Assembly (NCBI GenBank): GCA_964517215.1
Contig: CAZFBR010000172.1
Location: 1-7,783 of the forward strand
Direction of reading: 5' to 3'
Length of the DNA stretch: 7,783 bases
From: CAZFBR01 sp035353495 [NCBI: uncultured bacterium]
Lineage (GTDB): Bacteria > DAOPZR01
Shown here: piece by piece, positions 1-6,560 of the stretch
Layout of the letters: each line of letters begins with the position of its first letter
How positions within the stretch are numbered: position 1 is the stretch's first letter
Program-made: the position numbers and the translations under genes
The notes under the pieces: model-generated
The model's database searches: none
What the model was told of the DNA's origin: nothing
Seen by the model: only the letters and a program-made list of their open reading frames with translations

Positions 1-325
1 CATCGTGCTTCGCCAAATCAAGCACGAGCGCGGCGAGCGAACCGAGATAGAGGTCCTGGATATCCGCCGGCGCCGGCTTGAGAATCACCTGGAACTGGTA
101 GTAATGCTGCAGGCGGTTCGGGTTTTCGCCGTAGCGCCCGTCGGTGGGCCGGCGCGACGGCTCGACATACGCCACCCGCCACGGCTCGGGACCGATCGCG
201 CGCAGGAAGGTGTGCGGATTGAACGTCCCCGCCCCCACCTCCACGCCCGTCGGCTGGGCCAGCAGGCAGCCGCGCGCCGTCCAATACTCCTGCAACCGGA
301 TAATCAGTTGGTTGAACGTCAGCAT
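1..325 (-). CDS. glyQ: Glycyl-tRNA synthetase alpha subunit, N-terminal part (truncated by window edge)
   Basis: Translating the minus strand gives a protein that starts [15 protein letters not shown] and carries the class II GlyRS alpha signatures [20 protein letters not shown] (about residues 27-46), [20 protein letters not shown] (about 51-70) and [10 protein letters not shown]. In the family this subunit holds the catalytic site that forms glycyl-adenylate and charges tRNA-Gly in the cytoplasm, working with the beta subunit GlyS. About 108 residues of the usual ~290-300 are visible, and the gene continues past position 1. Two ATG codons lie in tandem (328-326 and 325-323). I chose the second because GGGAGA at 336-331 is then 5 bases away rather than 2, and because the family begins MLTF. 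It follows recO in the same direction, a neighbourhood familiar from Firmicutes. Whether glyS is separate or fused (a GlyQS fusion, as in chlamydiae) cannot be seen. Confidence 0.95.
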   Translation of the reverse strand, partial: MLTFNQLIIRLQEYWTARGCLLAQPTGVEVGAGTFNPHTFLRAIGPEPWRVAYVEPSRRPTDGRYGENPNRLQHYYQFQVILKPAPADIQDLYLGSLAALVLDLAKHD

Positions 326-343
326 CATCGTCTCCCGTCAATG

Positions 344-379
344 GCTCCGCTGGAGCATAACACCGCCAACGCGGCGGTG
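344..379 (-). promoter_or_regulatory. Two small stem-loops between recO and glyQ
   Basis: The 62-base gap between the recO stop and the glyQ start holds two perfect inverted repeats. One is CACCGCC (361-367) paired with GGCGGTG (373-379) around a 5-base loop. The other is GCTCC (344-348) paired with GGAGC (352-356) around a 3-base loop. On the transcribed minus strand neither is followed by a T-run, so they do not look like a terminator for recO. They may stabilise or process the mRNA, or modulate glyQ translation, since the second ends 8 bases before the Shine-Dalgarno sequence. On the plus strand the larger stem is followed closely by TTTTT (384-388), but no plus-strand gene ends here. Function is unproven. 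Confidence 0.4.
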
Positions 380-387
380 CAAGTTTT

Positions 388-1116
388 TCACACGTCCCCG
401 ACCACTGCCTCGACCACCGCCGCCCCATCGCGGTAATACGGCCACGCGCGCAGATTGTGCTCCAGCTGGCGCTGGACGAACGGAATCAGCATGGCCAGCG
501 CCGCGCGCGCGTCACCGCGCGTCACCGGCTGGCCGCGCAACGCGGCCAGCGTGCCGGGCGGGATATGCGGCGCGCGCGCACCGCAGCAGGGGCCCAGCAT
601 GCCGCCGTCGGCGGGCGACCAGCCGGCCAGCGTGAGCGGCTGGCGGCAGCGGACGCAGACCCGGGTCTCCGGCGCATGCCCGACGTGGGCGAGCAGCCGC
701 AGGAGAAACCCGAGCAGCGCCACCTCATTTTCCCCGTCGCGTTCCAGCCGCGCCAGTTCCACGCGCAGCGCGCGATAGACCGGCTCCGGTTCGCTCCCCG
801 CCGTCAGCTCCGCGACAAATTCAAGCAGCAGCGACAGGTGGGCAAAAGCCGGCAAATCCTCGCGCGGCCGCACCATGGCCGACGACGCGCGCGCCGCCGA
901 CAGGCGCGCCAGCGAATCCGGCGTTGATTGAAAGGCATCAAAGGAAAGAATGGCGCCGAGTTCCAGCGCCGAGCCAAAACGCGACCCCGGACGCATCGCG
1001 CCCGGGGCCAGCAAATTCATGCGTCCGTAATCGGGGGAAAAAACCGTCACCAGGCGGTCACGCTCGCGCTGCGGCCGGGCGCGCAACACCACCCCTTCCG
1101 AACTGAACAGCCCCAT
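388..1116 (-). CDS. recO: DNA repair protein RecO
   Basis: This 242-aa protein has the normal length for RecO, which with RecF and RecR loads RecA onto SSB-coated single-stranded DNA and anneals complementary strands during gap and recombinational repair. The N-terminus (SEGVVLRARPQRERDRLVTVFSPDYGR, here split as SEGVVLRARPQ then RERDRLVTVFSPDYGR) fits the RecO OB-fold, followed by the typical LLAPGAMRPGSRFGSALELG segment at about residues 35-54. A zinc-finger-like region contains Cys154 and Cys157 (CVRC) and adjacent Cys177-Cys178; the second pair is CC rather than a spaced CxxC. The ATG has GGAGG (1125-1121) four bases upstream. It lies 26 bases after the STAS gene, in a gap that contains a 6-bp stem (1127-1132 with 1137-1142), and upstream of glyQ, so it is probably the third gene of one operon. 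Identification is by recognised motifs and neighbourhood. Confidence 0.9.
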   Translation of the reverse strand: MGLFSSEGVVLRARPQRERDRLVTVFSPDYGRMNLLAPGAMRPGSRFGSALELGAILSFDAFQSTPDSLARLSAARASSAMVRPREDLPAFAHLSLLLEFVAELTAGSEPEPVYRALRVELARLERDGENEVALLGFLLRLLAHVGHAPETRVCVRCRQPLTLAGWSPADGGMLGPCCGARAPHIPPGTLAALRGQPVTRGDARAALAMLIPFVQRQLEHNLRAWPYYRDGAAVVEAVVGDV

Positions 1117-1142
1117 ACCGCCTCCGCCGCGCGCAGGCGCGG

Positions 1143-1478
1143 TCAGCCGATGGCCTGTACCGCCGCTTCGACGGTCGGATGGATCTGCAGGATCGCGGTG
1201 AAGCCCGCGATTTCCACCACTTCGCGGATGCGTTCATTCAGCGCCGCGAGGAGGAACTTGCCCTGCAGCGCCTTCATCTTCTTGGTCACCACCAGGAGAA
1301 CGCGCAGTCCGGCGCTGCTGGTGTATTCGAGGCCGGTGAAATCGAGCACCAGCTTGCGCTCGCCCGCATCGATCAGGCCCACCACAAACTTTTCCATTTC
1401 GGTCGACGTGCTGGCGTCCAGCCGTCCGGTCACCGCCACCACCGTCGCGGATCCCTGCGTGCTTTTTTTCAGTTCCAT
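1143..1478 (-). CDS. STAS-domain anti-anti-sigma factor (RsbV/SpoIIAA-like)
   Basis: This 111-aa single-domain STAS protein has the family pattern: a beta-rich start with VVAVTGRLDASTSTEMEKFV (about residues 13-32), a KLVLDFTGLEYTSSAGLRVL core (about 42-61) and a C-terminal helix. By alignment with RsbV (DSTGL) and SpoIIAA (DSSGL), Ser55 in SSAGL is the expected phosphorylation site; the preceding Asp of those proteins is Ser54 here. In the family, the unphosphorylated form binds the anti-sigma kinase and frees the sigma factor, and phosphorylation by the kinase switches it off. The partner is almost certainly the kinase encoded one base upstream. The ATG is preceded by a strong GGGAGGAG Shine-Dalgarno sequence that lies within the end of the upstream gene, which favours coupled expression. 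The sigma factor or other target is not in this window. Confidence 0.92.
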   Translation of the reverse strand: MELKKSTQGSATVVAVTGRLDASTSTEMEKFVVGLIDAGERKLVLDFTGLEYTSSAGLRVLLVVTKKMKALQGKFLLAALNERIREVVEIAGFTAILQIHPTVEAAVQAIG

Positions 1479-1479
1479 G

Positions 1480-1920
1480 TCAGCTCCTCCCGTCGCCGTC
1501 CGGCGACTGGCATTTTTTTTGAAGGGTCAGCACATTGCGCCCGCCCACCCGTTCGTACTGCATGTCGTCCATCATCTCGCGCACAAACTGGATGCCCCAA
1601 CCGCCAATCCGCCGCTCTTCCAGCGGCACCGACGCATCGGGCCTGGGCGCCAGCAGCGGATTGAACGCCCGCGCATCATCACTGAGGGTCACCGTCAGTT
1701 TGCCGTCCGCCAGCGCCAGATCCACCGTCAGTTCATGCGGTTGCGCGTCCTCGTACCCGTAACTGATGACATTGGTCACCAGTTCGTCCAGCGACAGATT
1801 GACCGCATAGAGCACGCGCGGAGACAATCCCTGACCGGTCCCGAACGCGTCCACCTCCCGCGCCAGCCGCTCCAACTCATCCAGCCGGTTCACCAGCACA
1901 ATCTTCGCCGTCGCTGCCAT
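1480..1920 (-). CDS. RsbW-like anti-sigma factor / serine-protein kinase (HATPase_c_2 type)
   Basis: This 146-aa protein has the GHKL-type ATPase fold of SpoIIAB/RsbW switch kinases. The N box is seen in LSLDELVTNVISYGY (Glu46, Asn50). The G1 box is DDARAFNPL (Asp81, Phe86, with Ala83 where Gly is usual) and the G2 box is GGWGIQFVREMMDD (106-119). Such proteins bind a sigma factor or another partner and phosphorylate their STAS antagonist. Here that is the next gene, whose ATG follows this stop codon after one base. I start at the ATG at 1920-1918 because the family begins close to this point and a promoter lies just upstream. A longer reading to 2046 would run through that promoter and a low-complexity Gly/Arg/Pro stretch. 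The gene order is kinase then antagonist, opposite to the rsbV-rsbW order in Bacillus. Confidence 0.88.
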   Translation of the reverse strand: MAATAKIVLVNRLDELERLAREVDAFGTGQGLSPRVLYAVNLSLDELVTNVISYGYEDAQPHELTVDLALADGKLTVTLSDDARAFNPLLAPRPDASVPLEERRIGGWGIQFVREMMDDMQYERVGGRNVLTLQKKCQSPDGDGRS

Positions 1921-1949
1921 CCGCCCGTCCGCTTTCCCCCGCAGCAGCC

Positions 1950-1979
1950 AGTATAGTACAAGTGCCGGCGGCCTGTCAA
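1950..1979 (-). promoter_or_regulatory. Promoter of the RsbW-like/STAS/recO/glyQ operon
   Basis: Read on the minus strand, a perfect -35 TTGACA (1979-1974) and a -10 TATACT (1955-1950, five of six consensus bases) are separated by 18 bp. A start near 1943 would give a leader of about 23 bases before the kinase ATG at 1920. This is a sigma70/sigmaA-type promoter. No other comparable promoter is seen in the short gaps before the STAS gene, recO or glyQ, which supports one transcript for all four genes. Confidence 0.7.
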
Positions 1980-2022
1980 TCGCCGCGCGCAGGCGGGGGC
2001 CGGCCCGCGCGCCCGGCCCGCG

Positions 2023-2039
2023 CCCGCCCCCCCCCGCCC
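2023..2039. other. C9 homopolymer with flanking CCC runs (G-quadruplex-capable on the minus strand)
   Basis: Plus-strand runs CCC (2023-2025), C9 (2027-2035) and CCC (2037-2039) are separated by single G bases, and end directly beside the -35 element of the fur promoter at 2040. The minus strand therefore has GGG runs that satisfy the usual G-quadruplex pattern (four G3 tracts with short loops). The tract lies in the non-coding spacer between the two divergent promoters. A run of nine identical bases can also vary in length by slippage. No function is shown. Confidence 0.5.
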
Positions 2040-2068
2040 TTGACAACCCGCCCCGTCCGTGGTATATT
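2040..2068 (+). promoter_or_regulatory. Promoter of the fur-feoB operon
   Basis: A perfect -35 TTGACA (2040-2045) and a -10 TATATT (2063-2068, five of six) are spaced by exactly 17 bp, a near-ideal housekeeping promoter. Transcription should begin near 2075, giving a leader of roughly 36 bases before the fur ATG. A Fur-box-like operator starts at the last base of the -10 and covers the start site, so iron repression by occlusion is expected. Confidence 0.8.
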
Positions 2069-2082
2069 GAGAATGAGTATCA
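2068..2082 (+). promoter_or_regulatory. Fur box overlapping the -10 and start site
   Basis: TGAGAATGAGTATCA matches the 7-1-7 Fur consensus (TGATAAT-N-ATTATCA) at 12 of 14 positions, with one mismatch in each half. Measured against the classic 19-bp box, 2069-2087 matches at 13 positions. It overlaps the last -10 base and the predicted start site of the promoter for a Fur-family gene followed by feoB. Autoregulated iron repression is the natural reading. An 8-bp palindrome ATTGCAAT (2083-2090) follows immediately and may extend the site. Confidence 0.75.
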
Positions 2083-2110
2083 ATTGCAATACGCGGAGGT
2101 GACAACGGCC

Positions 2111-2578
2111 ATGCGCGCAACTGCAGTCCTGCATCAGTATATTGCCGACAAGGGCCGGCGCTGGACGGCGGCCCGCGCCCGGGTGCAGGCGGCGGCGGCG
2201 CGCCAGACCGGCCACTTTGATGCGGAGGAGTTGTGGCAGGCGGTCAACCAGGCGCCCGGCCCGCGCGTCTCGCGCGCCACCGTCTATCGCACCCTCCCCC
2301 TGCTCGCCGCCTGCGGGCTGATCAGCGAAACCGCGGGCGCGCGCGGGCTCACCCGTTACGAGCGGGTGGCCGGGCGCGAGCATCACGACCATCTCCTCTG
2401 CCTCGGCTGCGGTGCGATCATTGAACTGGCCAGTGCTTCGCTGGAAGCGCTGCAGGAGCGCGAATGCCGCCGGCACGGCTTTTCTCCCGTGCGCCATCAG
2501 CTGGTTATCAGCGGCTACTGCCGCGCCTGTGCAGACCGTCAGCAGCCGGACCGCAACCGCCCGGCGGTCCGGCCATGA
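2111..2578 (+). CDS. fur: Fur-family transcriptional repressor
   Basis: This 155-aa protein has the two-domain Fur layout. The N-terminal winged helix includes the recognition-helix region VSRATVYRTLPLLAACGLI (about residues 53-71). The C-terminal dimerisation and metal domain includes HHDHLLCLGCGAIIEL (91-106) and GYCRACAD (135-142). Cys97/Cys100 and Cys137/Cys140 form the two structural-zinc CxxC pairs, and His35, His91, His92, His94, Glu105 and His122 are candidate metal ligands. In the family, Fe(II)-loaded Fur represses iron uptake genes. A Fur box in its own promoter and the downstream feoB support an iron-sensing Fur rather than Zur or PerR, though sequence alone does not exclude those. 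The start at 2111 is fixed by GGAGGTGA (2095-2102), eight bases upstream; an upstream in-frame ATG at 2084 lies before that ribosome site. The TGA overlaps the feoB ATG (ATGA). Confidence 0.9.
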   Translation: MRATAVLHQYIADKGRRWTAARARVQAAAARQTGHFDAEELWQAVNQAPGPRVSRATVYRTLPLLAACGLISETAGARGLTRYERVAGREHHDHLLCLGCGAIIELASASLEALQERECRRHGFSPVRHQLVISGYCRACADRQQPDRNRPAVRP

Positions 2579-4698
2579 CCCCGTCCCGCCCTGCCCAGCC
2601 GCCGGCCGGCCGGCAGACGCTGATCATGCTCGGCAATGCCAACGTCGGCAAGAGCGTCATCTTCGGCTGGCTGACCGGCACCTACGCGGTGGTGTCGAAT
2701 TATCCCGGCACCACCGTCGAGATCGCGCGCGGGAGCGTCGTGCGCGGCGGACTCACCGCCGAGCTGATCGACACCCCGGGAATCAATTCCCTGGTGCCGC
2801 ACAGCGTGGACGAGATGGTCACGCGTGACATCCTGCTGGCGCATCCCGAGGCGACGGTGATCCAGGTCGCCGACGCGAAGAACCTGAAGCGGGCGCTGCT
2901 GATCACCGCGCAGCTGGCCGACCTCGGCCGGCGCGTGGTGCTCATGCTCAACATGGCCGACGAGGCGCACGCCGCGGGGCTTGAGCTCAATTACCCCAAG
3001 CTGGCGCGGCGGCTCGGCATCCCGGTAATTCCGACGGTGGCGACCGAGCGGCGCGGCCTGCCGCGGCTGCTCCCCGCCCTGGCGCAGGCCGCCGTGCCGC
3101 AATTCAGCGTCAGCTACGGGCGGCGGCTCACCGGGTTCACCGCATCGCTCGCCGCCTGCCTGCCGGCGGACGAGCCGGCGCGGCCGCTGCTGGCGCAGAT
3201 GCTGATCAGCGAGGGGAGCGGGCTCGACTGGTGGCTGGCCAAACGGCTCACCCCCGAACAGCGCGACCATCTGGACGCCGCCCGCCGCGCCCTGCCGCGC
3301 GATGCCGCATCGCTGCAGTTCGAGCTGACCCGCCAGCGGCTGGCCGCGCTCGAGCCGCTGCTGGCGGAGGTGCTGCGCACGCGCGCCGCCATTGGCGCCG
3401 ACTGGCTGCGCCGCGCGGGGGATCTCTGCCAGCACCGGGTCTGGGGCTTTCCCATCCTGCTTGCGGTCCTCCTCCTCCTCTACGAATTCGTCGGCGTCTT
3501 CGGCGCGGGGATCTGCGTCGATTTCATCGAGAGCCGGATCTTCGGCGAGACGCCCATGGCCTACGCGGCACGGCTGCAGGCGGCGCATGCCCCCGCGGGG
3601 CTCGGCACCCTCCCTGACGCCGCGACGGTCGAAGCCGCGCTGCTGGCGCACGGCCTCAGCGCCGAGACCATCGCCGCGCAGGAGCTGCGTCCGGCCTGGC
3701 TCGGTCCGTTCAAGGGTCTCAACTGGTATGCGGGCGCGCTCTGCCAGCAGCTCGGCAACACCCTGCTCACCGGGCTCATGGTCGGCACCTTCGGGCTGAT
3801 TACCGTCGGGGTAACCTACGCCATCGCCATCGTCCTGCCCATCGTCACCTTCTTCTTCCTCGCCTTCGGCTTTCTCGAGGATTCGGGCTACCTGCCGCGC
3901 CTCGCCACCATGACCAACGGTTTCTTCAGGCACATGGGCCTGAATGGCAAGGCGGTGCTCCCCATGGTGCTCGGGCTCGGCTGCGATTCCATGGCCACGC
4001 TGACCACCCGCATCCTCTATACCCCCAAGGAGCGGCTCATCGCCACCCTGCTCCTGGCGCTGGTCGTCCCCTGTTCCGCCCAGGTCGGGGTCATGCTCGG
4101 CATCACCGCGCAGGCGCCGCCGTATGTCTTCTGGCTCTACAGCGTCATCATCATCATGCAGCTCTTCATCGTCGGCTGGCTGGCGGCCCGGGTCGTGCCC
4201 GGCGAGGTTTCGGATTTCCTGCTCGAAATCCCCCCCTTCCGCTGGCCGCGGTTCGGCAACATCCTTTTCAAAACCCTGCATCGCCTGGTCTGGTTCCTCA
4301 AGGAGGCGTTTCCCCTCTTCCTGCTGGGCACGCTGCTCCTCTGGTTCCTCGACCTCACCGGGCTGCTCGCCCAGCTCATCCGCGCGGCCGAACCGGTGGT
4401 GGCCGGCATGCTGGGCCTGCCGGCGGAGACCGCGCAGTCATTCATCATGGGTTTCCTGCGCCGCGACTACGGGGCGGCGGGCCTGCTGGCGCTGTTCAAT
4501 GCCGGGATGCTCTCGCCGCGGCAGGTGCTGGTGGCGCTGGTCACCATCACCCTCTTCATCCCCTGCATCGCCAACTTCTTCATCATCATCCGCGAGCAGG
4601 GGCTGCGCAAGGCGCTGGCGATCTTCGCCTTTTCCCTGCTCTATGCGCTCGGCGCCGGGGCGGTGGTCAATCTGCTGACGCGGAGCTTCATCCCGTGA
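2575..4698 (+). CDS. feoB: Ferrous iron transporter FeoB (GTPase-permease)
   Basis: This 707-aa protein imports Fe(II) across the inner membrane. The N-terminal G domain shows G1 GNANVGKS (20-27, with Ala22 where Pro is usual), switch I YPGTTVE (43-49), G3 DTPG (66-69) and G4 NMAD (126-129). A helical GDI-like spacer follows to about residue 285. The membrane part contains FGFLEDSGYLPRLATM (431-446), the gate motif GLGCDSMATLTTR (467-479) with Cys470, PCSAQVGVM with Cys500, and in the C-terminal half MGFLRRDYGAAGL and IPCIANFFIIIREQG. About 70 residues (320-390) separate the first hydrophobic segment from the next, longer than I expect for this subtype. The ATG overlaps the fur stop with no clear Shine-Dalgarno sequence, so translation is probably coupled to fur. 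Its TGA overlaps the GTG of the next gene. Confidence 0.96.
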   Translation: MTPSRPAQPPAGRQTLIMLGNANVGKSVIFGWLTGTYAVVSNYPGTTVEIARGSVVRGGLTAELIDTPGINSLVPHSVDEMVTRDILLAHPEATVIQVADAKNLKRALLITAQLADLGRRVVLMLNMADEAHAAGLELNYPKLARRLGIPVIPTVATERRGLPRLLPALAQAAVPQFSVSYGRRLTGFTASLAACLPADEPARPLLAQMLISEGSGLDWWLAKRLTPEQRDHLDAARRALPRDAASLQFELTRQRLAALEPLLAEVLRTRAAIGADWLRRAGDLCQHRVWGFPILLAVLLLLYEFVGVFGAGICVDFIESRIFGETPMAYAARLQAAHAPAGLGTLPDAATVEAALLAHGLSAETIAAQELRPAWLGPFKGLNWYAGALCQQLGNTLLTGLMVGTFGLITVGVTYAIAIVLPIVTFFFLAFGFLEDSGYLPRLATMTNGFFRHMGLNGKAVLPMVLGLGCDSMATLTTRILYTPKERLIATLLLALVVPCSAQVGVMLGITAQAPPYVFWLYSVIIIMQLFIVGWLAARVVPGEVSDFLLEIPPFRWPRFGNILFKTLHRLVWFLKEAFPLFLLGTLLLWFLDLTGLLAQLIRAAEPVVAGMLGLPAETAQSFIMGFLRRDYGAAGLLALFNAGMLSPRQVLVALVTITLFIPCIANFFIIIREQGLRKALAIFAFSLLYALGAGAVVNLLTRSFIP

Positions 4699-4919
4699 AG
4701 CTGACCTGTGCGCAATGCGGCGCAATTTACGACCGGGCAACCGCGGCTGCCGCCTGTGCGGGCTGTGCGCAGCGTTCCGGCTGCGGGCGTGCCCGCTGTC
4801 CCTATTGCGGGCATGAGGACGTGCCCGTTCCCGCCGCCGGCCCGGCACTGTTCACCCGCCTGCGCCGGTGGTTCACCCGTCGTCGCCAAGGAGCGTGTCA
4901 TGGACAAGCAACTCGCTGA
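4695..4919 (+). CDS. Small cysteine-rich zinc-ribbon-like protein in the feo operon
   Basis: This 74-aa protein has no enzyme signature I recognise. Seven cysteines are packed into residues 5-38: C5-x2-C8, C21-x2-C24, C30 and C35-x2-C38 (CPYCGHE), with an eighth at 68. The pattern suggests binding of zinc, iron or an Fe-S cluster. The tail after residue 50 is basic (LFTRLRRWFTRRRQG) with no membrane segment. It starts at GTG inside GTGA, which overlaps the feoB stop, and its 3' end overlaps the next gene by 20 bases, so it is embedded by translation coupling. Its position matches that of FeoC in enterics, but FeoC is a winged-helix protein and this is not obviously one. I recall similar short CxxC proteins beside feoB/dtxR in other genomes but cannot confirm it. 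A role as iron chaperone, sensor or FeoB accessory is inference. Confidence 0.72.
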   Translation: MKLTCAQCGAIYDRATAAAACAGCAQRSGCGRARCPYCGHEDVPVPAAGPALFTRLRRWFTRRRQGACHGQATR

Positions 4920-5556
4920 AGAAATCCTCCAGGCCGTCTGGGAACTGCGGGAGGACGGAACAACCGTCACTGCCGACGCGCTGCGCGGCAAGACCGCGCT
5001 CAACGGGATCGACCTGGTCCCCGCACTGGCCGCGCTGACCGCGGCAGGCGAACTGCAGTCGGCAGCGGGACAATACACCCTGCAGGCCGGGGGGGAAAAC
5101 CGCGCGCGCATGGTCATCCGCAAGCATCGGCTGACCGAGCGGCTCTTCCACGATGTGCTGCGTTACCGCGGCGAGCACGCGGAGCGCGACGCCTGCGAAC
5201 TCGAGCACGTCATCAGCGAGGACGCCATCGACCACATCTGCACCCTGCTCGGCCATCCCGCCACCTGCCCCGACGGCAAGCCGGTCCCCGACGGGCCCTG
5301 CTGCCGCGAACACCGGCGCAACATCTGTCCGCTGGTCTTCCCGCTCACCGAGCTTGAGCCCGGCCTGCCGGCGACGGTGGTCTATATCGAATGCGCGGAC
5401 GGCAAACGTTTGGACAAGCTGAGTTCATTCGGCCTCATCCCCGGCGAGACCGTGGTCGTGCGCCAGCGCACCCCCTCGTTCGTGGTCATGCTGGGCCATA
5501 CCCAGCTCGCCTTCGATCGCGCGCTGGCCGGCACCATCTACGTCCGCCGCGCCTGA
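4900..5556 (+). CDS. DtxR-family metalloregulator with C-terminal FeoA (SH3-like) domain
   Basis: This 218-aa protein begins with a weakly conserved winged helix (about residues 1-62). A clear DtxR/IdeR metal-binding and dimerisation domain follows: RKHRLTERLFHDVL (74-87), ACELEHVISEDAIDHIC (98-114) and LLGHPATCPDGKPVP (116-130). Residues 147-218 match FeoA, with LDKLSSFGLIPGETVVV and a closing GTIYVRRA. His76, Glu80, Cys99, Glu102 and His103 align with DtxR ligands. Cys at 99 is the DtxR/IdeR (iron) type rather than the Glu of manganese-type MntR. Glu95 stands where DtxR has His98. An extra CC (134-135) and Cys143 lie in the linker before FeoA. The ATG follows AAGGAG by six bases, within the previous reading frame. 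It probably represses in response to Fe(II). The FeoA part might also serve FeoB, since no separate feoA is present. Confidence 0.87.
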   Translation: MDKQLAEEILQAVWELREDGTTVTADALRGKTALNGIDLVPALAALTAAGELQSAAGQYTLQAGGENRARMVIRKHRLTERLFHDVLRYRGEHAERDACELEHVISEDAIDHICTLLGHPATCPDGKPVPDGPCCREHRRNICPLVFPLTELEPGLPATVVYIECADGKRLDKLSSFGLIPGETVVVRQRTPSFVVMLGHTQLAFDRALAGTIYVRRA

Positions 5557-5582
5557 CCCCCGCACCCGCGACCATGCGCTCC

Positions 5583-5611
5583 TTGCCGCCTCCCCCGTGA
5601 TGTGATAGCAT
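5583..5611 (+). promoter_or_regulatory. Possible weak promoter for cysK
   Basis: TTGCCG (5583-5588) and TAGCAT (5606-5611) are separated by 17 bp in the 86-base gap between the regulator and cysK. Each hexamer matches the consensus only moderately. A start near 5618 would fall inside the stem-loop that precedes cysK. Read-through from the feo operon is an equally good explanation, because I see no terminator in the gap. Confidence 0.3.
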
Positions 5612-5614
5612 CCG

Positions 5615-5633
5615 CGCGGGGCATTTCCCCGCG
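5615..5633 (+). promoter_or_regulatory. GC stem-loop in the cysK leader
   Basis: CGCGGGG (5615-5621) pairs perfectly with CCCCGCG (5627-5633) around the loop CATTT. The stem ends on the first base of the cysK Shine-Dalgarno GGAG (5633-5636), ten bases before the ATG. There is no T-run after it, so it is not a standard terminator. It could limit ribosome access or mark the end of the feo transcript. Confidence 0.4.
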
Positions 5634-5642
5634 GAGCGCGAC

Positions 5643-6530
<888 letters not shown>

Positions 6531-6536
6531 CCGCTT

Positions 6537-6560
6537 GGGGACGGACCATAACTTATTAAC
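6537..6560 (+). repeat. Left terminal inverted repeat
   Basis: This is the left copy, beginning GGGGACGGAC and ending CATAACTTATTAAC. It starts six bases after the last base of the cysK stop codon. It differs from the reverse complement of the right copy only at 6546 (C, where the partner gives G). Confidence 0.85.

Noticed and set aside
326-387. T-box riboswitch controlling glyQ
   Set aside because: The recO-glyQ gap is only about 60 bases, far too short for a T-box leader, and no T-box core sequence is visible.
361-388. Stem (361-379) followed by TTTTT as an intrinsic terminator on the plus strand
   Set aside because: No plus-strand gene ends upstream, and on the transcribed minus strand the stem lacks a T-run.
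928-1956. Open frame of 342 codons on the plus strand across the recO/STAS/kinase region
   Set aside because: It is antisense to three recognised genes, with no ribosome site and no protein family resemblance.
1921-2046. N-terminal extension of the RsbW-like kinase
   Set aside because: The added residues are low-complexity and encoded across a near-perfect promoter (-35 at 1979-1974, -10 at 1955-1950) whose transcript would begin downstream of that start.
2539-4281. Long open frame of 580 codons on the minus strand opposite feoB
   Set aside because: It is antisense to a fully recognisable FeoB. Its translation is low-complexity Arg/Gly/Glu/Asp-rich with no domain, as expected from codon bias in GC-rich DNA.
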